This document shows, piece by piece, positions 56,419 to 64,000 of a stretch of DNA of 64,000 nt. The translations under genes were made by a program, and so were the position numbers. Origin of the DNA: Coemansia sp. RSA 922 (lineage: Eukaryota; Kickxellomycota; Kickxellomycetes; Kickxellales; Kickxellaceae); NCBI GenBank assembly GCA_027577415.1, contig JANBQS010000012.1, positions 1 through 64,000 of the forward strand. Reading direction: 5' to 3'. Every line of letters begins with the position of its first letter. The first letter of the stretch is position 1. Below the pieces are notes generated by a model. That model did no database searches and was not told the origin of the DNA. It saw nothing but the letters and a program-made list of their open reading frames with translations.

Positions 56419-59400
56419 ATGTCACAGCCAAACGGCAATAGCATGCCAAGGGGTGCAGGCAGGACCCAGACATCCATCTTCAACTTCTTCACCACGCCCA
56501 AAAAGACTGGTCCTGTTGGATCCAAGGCAACTGATTCGCAAGAGGCTCTGTTGGATGAGATTGGCGCTGCCATCGACGACGACGTGTTGGCTGATGTCGA
56601 GGAGACACAATCGACGTTTGCCAGTCCCGTGCGCCCAGTACTAGCAGCTCCAAAGACCCTGGCTCCTGTCGCGCCAGCCAGTCGCAATCGCAAGCGCAAG
56701 GCCAGTCCCACTTTGGATGAGCCGCAAAGCGATGCCTCAGGCTCTGATACAGCTGACGATGACGAAGATGCCGACTACAACCCAAGTGCTGCTGTTCCTG
56801 CCGGGCCAAATGGCAAGAGCCGCGGACGTGTTGTTGACGACAGCGACGATGACCTTGATGATATCGGCGATATAGACGATCTGGACCTCCTCGACGAGGT
56901 GGATGCGTCGCCACCATCGTCGCCATCGTGCCAGGCCCGGCAACGCAGCTCGCGCGGCAACAAAGGAGTGCTCAAAACGCCCAATCTCAAGCGGATGAGG
57001 GCTAGCGGCGTGGCGTCGTCTACCAGCTCCGAGGGCGTCCCGCTAATGTCGGCGCTAATGCCCACCACGCCTACGCTGGCTCGCACGACCACGTCCCTGT
57101 CAGCCTTGTCGATGGCTTCCTCTGGGTCGACGCCGCTCGTGCAGCGGATGCAGCTGCAAGCGCCGCCCACCGCCGATGACTCTAAGCGAGCGCGGGCGGC
57201 AAAGTTTGCCAAGAAGAACGACGACCGCTACTCCTGGCTGGTGGACATTCGCGATGCGCAGGGCGTGCGGCCGGGCGAGGCTGGGTACGACAAGCGGTCG
57301 TTGCTCATTCCTCGCAGCGCGTGGAACGAGTTTTCGGCCTTTGAGCGGCAGTACTGGGAGATCAAGGGCAAGCACTGGGACACCGTGGTCTTTTTCAAAA
57401 AGGGCAAGTTCTACGAGCTGTATGAGAACGACGCCACCATTGGCCACCAGGAGTTTGACCTGAAGATGACTGACCGCGTTAACATGCGCATGGCTGGCGT
57501 GCCCGAGTCGTCGTTTGACCACTGGGTTGCTCAGTTCCTGGCCAAGGGCTACAAGGTCGCACGCGTCGACCAGATGGAGAGCAAGCTGGCCAAGGACATG
57601 CGTGAGCGCGGCACCGCCAAAAAGGGCGACGGACTGGTGACGCGCGAGCTCACTGGCATCCTCACTGCTGGCACGCTGGTCGACCCCTCGCTGCTCACTC
57701 AGGACTTGGCCACCTACTGCATGGCCATTGTTGAGGGCACTAGCGGCAGCGGGCCTTCGCTTTCAACGTCGTTTGGCGTAGCCTTTGTCGATACGTCCAC
57801 CGCCCAGTTTAGCCTGTGCTCTATCAAGGACGACGATGCTGACCGCAGCGCTCTTGAAACCCTGCTGGTGCAGATCAACCCTCGCGAGGTCGTCTACGTG
57901 CGTGGTGGCGCTGGGCCTGGCCAGCGCACTACTCTGGCGCTGAACTCTTGCGGCTTGACCCGAGGCAGCACGCTGGAAGAGGGCGCGCTTACTAGCCCCG
58001 ATGCCTGGGATGGCATGGCCGGCATCTCACGCCCGACTTGGCGCGCTATGAAGAACATGTGCGGGCCAAACACGGACTGGATCTCAATGGCTCCCCGGAA
58101 GGAGTTCTGGGACGTACCGACGACAAAGCATGAGATCAACGAGGCTGGCTACTTTAGTGGCGATAACAGCGCCTGGCCCACTGTGCTGCAGCAGGCTGCG
58201 GATAACGACCCACTTGCGCTGATGGCCGTGGGCGGACTATTGTCCTACCTGCGCTCACTCAAGCTTGACCAGGACCTGGCCTCGCTAGGAAACTTTTCCT
58301 TTTACGCACCCTTGCAGCACAGCACAGCGCTTGTACTTGACGGTCCAACCATCTCCAACTTGGATCTCTTTTCGGTGTCTTCAGAAGGCGGTGCTGTCTC
58401 CAACCCCATTGCCGCTGCTGCTAGTCGTGGCAACTCGTCGGCGAATGTCGAAGGAACGCTGTTTGCCTTGGTTAACCATGCGCGAACGCCGTTTGGCAGG
58501 CGCCTGTTGAGCCGCTGGATGTGCCACCCACTGCGTCACACCGCCGCCATCAACGCTCGTCTCGATGCTGTGGAGTTTCTAATGGCAGATGGCGAGCTGA
58601 GCGAGTCTGTCTCCGCCACACTGCGCAGCCTGCCTGATCTCGAGCGTGGACTGAGTCGTATCCACTCGGGCCGTTGCAAGGTCCCCGACTTTATTGCTCT
58701 TTTGAGCGGCCTTCGCGCCGTAGCGACCATGGTTGGCCAACTGCGCCTGTCGTATGAAGCCGAGGCACCAGCTCGCATCCAAACGCTGCTGCGCGCCTTT
58801 CCGGCCCTGGACGAGCTTTTGATCGAGTTTGGCTCTGCCTACGACACGGCTCTGGCGGACACCGAGGGGCTCTTGCTGCCATTCCCTGGGAGCGACCAGC
58901 CCTACGATGACGTGCTAGCTAGCATCGCCGAGCTGGACGCTTGGTTCGACCAGCACTTGTCTGAGAACCGCAAGCGCCTTAGCTGTGCCAGCATCGTCTA
59001 CAAGAACATGGGCAAGGAACACTACCAGCTCGAGATGCCCGCGACAATCAAGGTACCAAGCAACTACTTTCGGTTGTCGGCGACCAAGGCAGTGAATCGG
59101 TACTGGTCGCCGGAGCTGCGAGGCAAGGTGCAAGAGCACGCTGAGGCCATGGAGACAAAGTCCATGGTGCTGAATGGCTACCAGCAGCGCCTGTATACCC
59201 GCTTCGACCGTCACTACGGCCTATTAATGAAAGCTGTGGGCGTGGTGGCCGAGCTAGACTGCTTGCTAGCGCTTTCCGTTGCGTCGGCATCTCTGGGCAG
59301 CCCTGCGAGCCGTCCTACGATACTTGAGCGCAATGGCGATGCTGGTGGCTATATCGAGTTTAGGCAGCTGCGTCATCCCTGCGTCGCGATATCAGGAAGT

Positions 59401-60402
59401 GCTGCCGACTTTGTAGCCAACGACATTGTGCTGGGCCGTCAGCACGGCGCTGCTAACCAGGACAGCGATCCTGCGTCTATGATTCTACTGACGGGGCCAA
59501 ACATGGGCGGCAAGTCGACTCTCTTGCGGCAGCTATGTCTTGGAGTCATTTTGGCTCAGCTTGGCTGCTACGTCCCGGCAGAGTCGGCAACTATTTTGCC
59601 CGTTGATCGACTGTTTACGCGCATTGGTGCGCGCGATAATCTGCTTGCTGGACGCTCTACCTTTATGGTGGAGATGGCAGAGACGTCGACTATTTTGCGC
59701 TATGCCACGCCGCGGTCGCTGGTAGTGCTCGATGAGCTAGGCCGAGGCACCAGCACGCACGACGGCGAGGCTGTGGCCTATGGTGTGCTGCACGGCCTGT
59801 GCTCGCGACTTGGGTGCTTGGGCTTTTTCTCCACTCACTACGGCCTTTTGGCCGAGTCGCTTTTGCGCTCTACTAGTGCCAAGCTGGCCAACCATGGCAA
59901 TAGCGCGAGCGTAGAGCCACACCTACGACCAATGTACATGGCATGCGCGGTCAACGAGGAAGAGCACAGAGTCACTTTCCTCTATCGCTTGCAGCGCGGT
60001 GTTGCGTCCAAATCGCATGGCATGAATGTGGCTGCCATGGCTGGTGTGCCCATCCCGATTGTGCAGCGTGCCAGTGCTGTCGCCGCAAAGTTCGAGCTTC
60101 GACTTAAGCAACGACAGTTGTCAAAGGTCGCGCCACAACCTGGAGTTGGACTCGCCGATGACAACGACGATGTGCACATGGCGCCTCTCAGTATACAAAG
60201 CGACTTTGCCAATCTCTTACGCATGGCTGCGCTGCAGACAGATAGCTCGCAGACTACTAATCGTGGCAATGGCGACGGCTCTGAAGAACCGGATGAATCT
60301 CCAGCGGGTGGGGCGCAACAGGCTAAACGGGCTAATGAGAACCAGTACTGGAGCTGCATTGTCGACCACTTGCAACGCACAATGATATCGAGTGACAAAT
60401 AG
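56419..60402 (+). CDS. MSH6: DNA mismatch repair protein MSH6
   Basis: Encodes 1,327 aa. Near the N-terminus a PCNA-interaction box QTSIFNFF (residues 17-24) is followed by an acidic, disordered region. The mismatch-binding domain I has the GKFYELYE motif, whose Phe and Glu contact the mispaired base. Connector, lever and clamp domains follow. The ATPase has Walker A GPNMGGKST (about residue 1026), the STFMVEMAET segment, Walker B LVVLDELGRGTSTHDG and a FFSTHYG His switch. With MSH2 it forms MutS-alpha, which recognises base mismatches and small loops. Length and architecture are typical of fungal MSH6. The gene is intronless as far as I can see. Confidence 0.96.
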   Translation: MSQPNGNSMPRGAGRTQTSIFNFFTTPKKTGPVGSKATDSQEALLDEIGAAIDDDVLADVEETQSTFASPVRPVLAAPKTLAPVAPASRNRKRKASPTLDEPQSDASGSDTADDDEDADYNPSAAVPAGPNGKSRGRVVDDSDDDLDDIGDIDDLDLLDEVDASPPSSPSCQARQRSSRGNKGVLKTPNLKRMRASGVASSTSSEGVPLMSALMPTTPTLARTTTSLSALSMASSGSTPLVQRMQLQAPPTADDSKRARAAKFAKKNDDRYSWLVDIRDAQGVRPGEAGYDKRSLLIPRSAWNEFSAFERQYWEIKGKHWDTVVFFKKGKFYELYENDATIGHQEFDLKMTDRVNMRMAGVPESSFDHWVAQFLAKGYKVARVDQMESKLAKDMRERGTAKKGDGLVTRELTGILTAGTLVDPSLLTQDLATYCMAIVEGTSGSGPSLSTSFGVAFVDTSTAQFSLCSIKDDDADRSALETLLVQINPREVVYVRGGAGPGQRTTLALNSCGLTRGSTLEEGALTSPDAWDGMAGISRPTWRAMKNMCGPNTDWISMAPRKEFWDVPTTKHEINEAGYFSGDNSAWPTVLQQAADNDPLALMAVGGLLSYLRSLKLDQDLASLGNFSFYAPLQHSTALVLDGPTISNLDLFSVSSEGGAVSNPIAAAASRGNSSANVEGTLFALVNHARTPFGRRLLSRWMCHPLRHTAAINARLDAVEFLMADGELSESVSATLRSLPDLERGLSRIHSGRCKVPDFIALLSGLRAVATMVGQLRLSYEAEAPARIQTLLRAFPALDELLIEFGSAYDTALADTEGLLLPFPGSDQPYDDVLASIAELDAWFDQHLSENRKRLSCASIVYKNMGKEHYQLEMPATIKVPSNYFRLSATKAVNRYWSPELRGKVQEHAEAMETKSMVLNGYQQRLYTRFDRHYGLLMKAVGVVAELDCLLALSVASASLGSPASRPTILERNGDAGGYIEFRQLRHPCVAISGSAADFVANDIVLGRQHGAANQDSDPASMILLTGPNMGGKSTLLRQLCLGVILAQLGCYVPAESATILPVDRLFTRIGARDNLLAGRSTFMVEMAETSTILRYATPRSLVVLDELGRGTSTHDGEAVAYGVLHGLCSRLGCLGFFSTHYGLLAESLLRSTSAKLANHGNSASVEPHLRPMYMACAVNEEEHRVTFLYRLQRGVASKSHGMNVAAMAGVPIPIVQRASAVAAKFELRLKQRQLSKVAPQPGVGLADDNDDVHMAPLSIQSDFANLLRMAALQTDSSQTTNRGNGDGSEEPDESPAGGAQQAKRANENQYWSCIVDHLQRTMISSDK

Positions 60403-60559
60403 CGATATTTTAACTATTTAACATTTAGTACAATAGCATAAATATAGTATTGCATATACAGCTCCAAAAATCCAACTAATTGAGTACATATTTGGTTCGG
60501 ATATATTCACGAATTGCTCGCGCCGAGCTGAAGAGTATGTGATAAAAAAATAAACTTGA

Positions 60560-63145
60560 TTAGACTTCAGGCTCCTTGCCGCGTGCCTTTGAGCTCTTCC
60601 TCGCGGTCCAAGCTTCCGGTAGCATAGCACGCTTATGACTCTTCAAAGTATATGCGCTAAGTTCGGCTCTGACTGGAGCAGATCCAGTTGCGCTCAGCGC
60701 CGCAAGTGCCTCTCTTCTGTACTGCTCCGTCAAGGCTAGAAGCGCCCTCACAATCTCTTCCTCAAAGTCGTCGCGACGGGCAAGTGCATCGCGCCCTCCA
60801 ACCACTGTTCCGGTTCCAGGACACTGTGGGTGGAGAAATAGAATCCTGTGCATATCCACCGCCAGTTGACGCAATAGCCTAGAGCGAATAAACCTTGCAA
60901 TGTGCTTAGTAAAGGAGCGCGCAGAGTCCAGATGGAGGCGCTTCTGACTGGACACAAAAAATGCCTCTTCTGCATTCCACGACTTGATTGAAGGAAAGCC
61001 AAGTTTCCCCGGACGATATAAATCTCGCTTTGCCTTGTTAATACCGAATGTACCCAGGACACATATGATGATCAACACGCTCTCCCAATCGTCGAGTTGG
61101 TTGAACGGGGCTAGCACGTGTTCCCTATCGTTCATGTCCATGTCCATATCGTCTGTGTCGTCTGCGTTGTCAGTGTCATCCTCAGGCACTATCTGACTCT
61201 CCAAGCTGCGGATGGACCGGAATAGCATTAACTCAGGCGCCTCAGCTCTGGTCGCATCGGGACTAGCGCCAGCATAGGAGGCATAGTCAAACTCCGCCAG
61301 TACCCCCCTTATTCCATCCACCGTCCTCTGGAACTGAATGGCTCGGTCGCTAAGGTTGCCGTGAAGAATCTTGCACTTGACAAACGCCGCATTAAGTGCT
61401 ACCATGGCGTCGGCAATTGCAATGACGACTTGGCTCGGGTTATCTGCTGCAGATATCATGTTCCCAGGCCACCGCGATACAGTGCGCCTGTGTTGGCGGA
61501 TGCAGCTGGTAGACAAGCCCTGGACGCGGCTGCTAGACGAGCCCTGGCTCTCACCACTATCCTTAGTCTCGCCTTGAGCGGTACTCGGTAGTCCCGCAAA
61601 CACTGAAGTAGTCGAGTCTAGGACAGGCTTGCCCCCTCGATTAACGTACACAGGCCCAGTGCTTACCAAATGAGAAAAGCTGTCCTTGAGTTTGTCAGTT
61701 CCGCCAAACGCATCTCGTAGGGTCTTGAGGAATGAGATATCACGCGTGTCGCCAGTAGAACCGCTGCTCGTAGTAGTCCACACGTCCTTGATTAGGAATG
61801 CTGGTGTGTCCATCGACTCGGGAGTGGTTGACGCGGCAAAGTATCTGGCATGGCGTCCCGTAAGACGGTCTGCTGCTCCAACGCACCGCTTGCTGTAGTA
61901 CGTGCAATGTCCCACTTTGCCCGTACTCTCATTCACCTTGTGAACATCGATCTCGAGGTAAGGATCACCGACGTTCCTGTCAACAAAGTATCTGATGGAC
62001 GGGTCAAACCCAAGGCTGTCAACGGAGCACAGCGACCAGTTGACAAGTAGCGAGATTAATGCCTGACGACCCTCGGCACTAGTGATATCCATCTCAGTTG
62101 ACTGCCAGATATCGTCGGGGCCAAAGACGTACAAGCGAATAGTGCGGTTAGACGCCGTCAGTCCCCAGGTAAACCGGCGGTTGTGCTGGTTGAAATACAG
62201 CGTATTAGTCCTCGTAGCTAGCCGTAGCTCGGCCTCATCACAATCGTCCTTTGTCATTGCTATCTCTGCGTCGGCAACGATAAGATGAGATGCTGGAGCC
62301 GCCTGTCTCTCCACGTTACTGCTGAGGGGAAACATGCCACACTTGACATGGGCAAAGTCCATGGGGTTGACAAAGTCCACCGAGTCGAAATCGGTGCACT
62401 CAGCCTCTGTGTTCGTGTTAGCAACAGGCAATATCAATCGACATTCATCCAGCTTGAAAGGCCCGTTTGCAACGTGTCGGGTAAAGCTCGCCTTGACATA
62501 GTGCGCAACAAACAGAACAAATGACTCAAAGCAAGGGGCAAGTTCATTTGCTTCCCAAACCGTTAGATCCGAGTCATCGCTGAACTCGCTATCATCGCTA
62601 TGCTTACTGCCATCGCTCGCATCAGGCACTGGAAAGCCGGCCCACTCCAAAATGTCCGAGGTCCACGAGTCCAGAGAGTCTCCAATGAAGAGTCCTTCCC
62701 CCAAATTGTCACTGTCGGTATCCTCGCTCCAATAGCCGTTGTCGCGTCCTTTTCCTCGATGATCGCTAGCGTGGGTGAAGTCCCAATAACAGGTGTTGAG
62801 TTTTTTGCGCTTGGCCGCCATAGACAGGCGGGCCTCCATATCCACAGCAATTGCGCTGGCAAGCTCGCGTGACGCCATGCTGCGATCTGACATAAGAGGT
62901 GTAGCCTGCTGCCATACAGTGTCGCAGTAGCGGTGCAAGGCATTCTGAAGAAGCAAGCCAACGTCATTATGGTGGCTGCCTGGGATCGTACTGAAGCTAA
63001 AGTTCTCGCTGGCCAAAACGCTGTGGTCTGACTCAACATCAGTGGCACCGCTCAGACTACGTAGGTGGCTGCCTCCTTCCCCGGCACCAACCATCGTCGG
63101 GCTGGACCTCGGCTCCATATCTCCTTCTGTTGAACGCACAGTCAT
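60560..63145 (-). CDS. FunK1-like fungal protein kinase, predicted pseudokinase
   Basis: Encodes 861 aa. The arrangement matches the fungal-specific FunK1 family: an N-terminal region with acidic runs, a beta-rich segment (RLYVFGPDDIWQSTEMDI, then LVNWSLCSVDSLGFDPSI), then the kinase-like lobe with FLIKDVW (lysine strand). The catalytic loop, normally HRDIS or HGDIS, reads HGNLS (His595, Asn597), and the metal-binding D-F-D segment reads AEFDYA (Glu618). The DWESVLIIICVLGTFG helix corresponds to the family's D.ESF.YVL helix. Losing both acidic residues should abolish normal phosphotransfer. The C-terminus ends in KSSKARGKEPE, a common kind of FunK1 tail. It converges on MSH6, 157 nt apart. 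Confidence 0.7.
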   Translation of the reverse strand: MTVRSTEGDMEPRSSPTMVGAGEGGSHLRSLSGATDVESDHSVLASENFSFSTIPGSHHNDVGLLLQNALHRYCDTVWQQATPLMSDRSMASRELASAIAVDMEARLSMAAKRKKLNTCYWDFTHASDHRGKGRDNGYWSEDTDSDNLGEGLFIGDSLDSWTSDILEWAGFPVPDASDGSKHSDDSEFSDDSDLTVWEANELAPCFESFVLFVAHYVKASFTRHVANGPFKLDECRLILPVANTNTEAECTDFDSVDFVNPMDFAHVKCGMFPLSSNVERQAAPASHLIVADAEIAMTKDDCDEAELRLATRTNTLYFNQHNRRFTWGLTASNRTIRLYVFGPDDIWQSTEMDITSAEGRQALISLLVNWSLCSVDSLGFDPSIRYFVDRNVGDPYLEIDVHKVNESTGKVGHCTYYSKRCVGAADRLTGRHARYFAASTTPESMDTPAFLIKDVWTTTSSGSTGDTRDISFLKTLRDAFGGTDKLKDSFSHLVSTGPVYVNRGGKPVLDSTTSVFAGLPSTAQGETKDSGESQGSSSSRVQGLSTSCIRQHRRTVSRWPGNMISAADNPSQVVIAIADAMVALNAAFVKCKILHGNLSDRAIQFQRTVDGIRGVLAEFDYASYAGASPDATRAEAPELMLFRSIRSLESQIVPEDDTDNADDTDDMDMDMNDREHVLAPFNQLDDWESVLIIICVLGTFGINKAKRDLYRPGKLGFPSIKSWNAEEAFFVSSQKRLHLDSARSFTKHIARFIRSRLLRQLAVDMHRILFLHPQCPGTGTVVGGRDALARRDDFEEEIVRALLALTEQYRREALAALSATGSAPVRAELSAYTLKSHKRAMLPEAWTARKSSKARGKEPEV

Positions 63146-64000
63146 ATGTAGGAAAGAATAAAATGTTCAAGAGAGCAATAGAGTAAGAGAATGCTATGAA
63201 AAGAAAAATATTGGGAAAAGCAAAAGAGGCCAAGAGCTATGTCATGAATTTGCTGCGGGAATACAATTGAGTGGCGGCAGAATAAGTCGCCTAATCAAAT
63301 CAACACAATGAAGTGGGCCGCGGCTGAATGACTGCTGTGCGGTTAGGACTAAAGGTGTGATGCAGTCAAAAATATAGTTAATATATTGGTATCTCATAGG
63401 ACATTCTTTTCCGTTTGGGTGACAACCGAGCGCCATTTATAGCTACTTGTAGTCGCTTGAGGGCGTTTATGATGGTACACTGCCAGGCGTTCATAAAACA
63501 TTGTCAAAATACAAGTGCAGCGCCACCTCAATAATTTTTCTATATGGAAGGATGTTGTTTTCTGGTCCTTTTTAGGCGGAAGTTTGTTTAGGCGGCTGAC
63601 AGAAAAACGTATCAGGCTACGATATTATCATGTCTCCTGAGTATGTCAGAGATCAGATCAATACGATGATATCAGCCTAAACACACATCATAGTTTGGAA
63701 TTTTTGGTATTTAAACCCTTGCCCGCTCCACATCTAAGAAAAAGAGATAGGCAAGTTTCTTTTCTCTTATTTTAAGTTTTTTATTTTCTTAATATAATAT
63801 GTTAGGTAAGTCTACTGCATTTATCTGTAGCTGATGAGACTAAATCTGCTCTGCATTCTCCTATGTGACAAACTGTACTACCTAAAGGTCCATACGAAGC
63901 GTCGATCTGGCTGGTTGGCCAGCAAGTTGGCCACATATACGCAGATCTGCGTTTACATAGCTAACTTGCTGGTTAATCAGCCTGACCTATGCCTTGTATA
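63146..64000. other. Intergenic region at the right edge
   Basis: No supported gene. The first part is the A-rich 5' flank of the FunK1-like gene. Near 63755-63800 a T/C-rich leader precedes an atg at 63799 followed at once by a gtaagt; a short first exon of a gene continuing beyond the window is possible but cannot be shown. A large palindrome lies at 63906-63985. Confidence 0.4.
63906..63985. repeat. 80-bp imperfect palindrome
   Basis: Two 40-nt arms meet at the centre 63945/63946, inside a perfect 12-bp core cgcagatctgcg. Comparing the left arm with the reverse complement of the right gives 31 of 40 matches; 7 of the 9 mismatches are transitions. It could extrude a cruciform or be a fused pair of terminal inverted repeats. 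Confidence 0.7.

Noticed and set aside
63799..63833. Possible tiny first exon (atg tta g) followed by gtaagt and ctgtag
   Set aside because: The apparent intron would be only about 25 nt, too short for splicing here. A longer intron reaching beyond the window cannot be tested.

Overview
The window looks like nuclear DNA of a filamentous, early-diverging fungus. All recognisable genes are eukaryotic and use the standard code. Introns are few and mostly 91-135 nt, with GT/AG ends and TACTAAC-like branch points. The gene families point to a fungus: GT15 KRE2/KTR mannosyltransferases, an RTA1-like membrane protein, a FunK1-type kinase, a KIN1/PAR-1 kinase, a Las17/WASP and an HDEL-tailed ER J-protein. 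The Kickxellales (Coemansia/Linderina-like) fit best by general resemblance, but this is an inference and was not tested. I saw no tRNA, rRNA or CRISPR.

Layout. 1-9,100: a JmjC/KDM3-like protein that has lost its iron ligands, an RTA1-like 7-TM protein, a small DUF5522-like protein, the RMI1 genome-stability factor, a golgin-like coiled coil and a secreted Cys-rich GPI-type surface protein. 9,490-14,336: WASP, a six-exon syntaxin and a three-exon Max-type bHLH factor; the splice structures were rebuilt by hand and keep frame. 15,121-26,345: an accessory-looking segment. It is bounded by two GT15 genes in opposite orientation whose catalytic regions form an 860-bp near-identical inverted repeat. 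Between them lie a very long KIN1-type kinase, a Fanzor (eukaryotic TnpB-like) ORF with an intact RuvC triad, several hairpins and about 1.4 kb of decayed sequence. 27,077-46,619: pyruvate carboxylase (with a possible second promoter inside its unusually long first intron), an ER DnaJ, a cytochrome-b5 front-end desaturase, a three-domain NDP-kinase-like protein with a long basic tail, a PQ-loop protein, an LMBR1-like membrane protein and an endosomal-type Na+/H+ exchanger. 46,875-63,145: a domesticated hAT/BED protein, a DENND6-type Rab GEF, an unknown helical protein divergently paired with MSH6, and a FunK1-like predicted pseudokinase. The last 855 bp hold no clear gene but carry an 80-bp imperfect palindrome.

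Functional themes. Secretion and trafficking are well represented: two GT15s, a syntaxin, DENND6, a golgin, NHX and the ER J-protein. Actin and polarity are served by WASP and KIN1, and genome maintenance by RMI1 and MSH6. A recurring oddity is loss of catalytic residues in otherwise intact ORFs: the JmjC protein, the FunK1 kinase, the hAT protein and one NDPK domain. The best candidate for an undescribed system is the Fanzor locus at 22,183-24,210, with a structured 3' flank that could encode a guide (omega) RNA.
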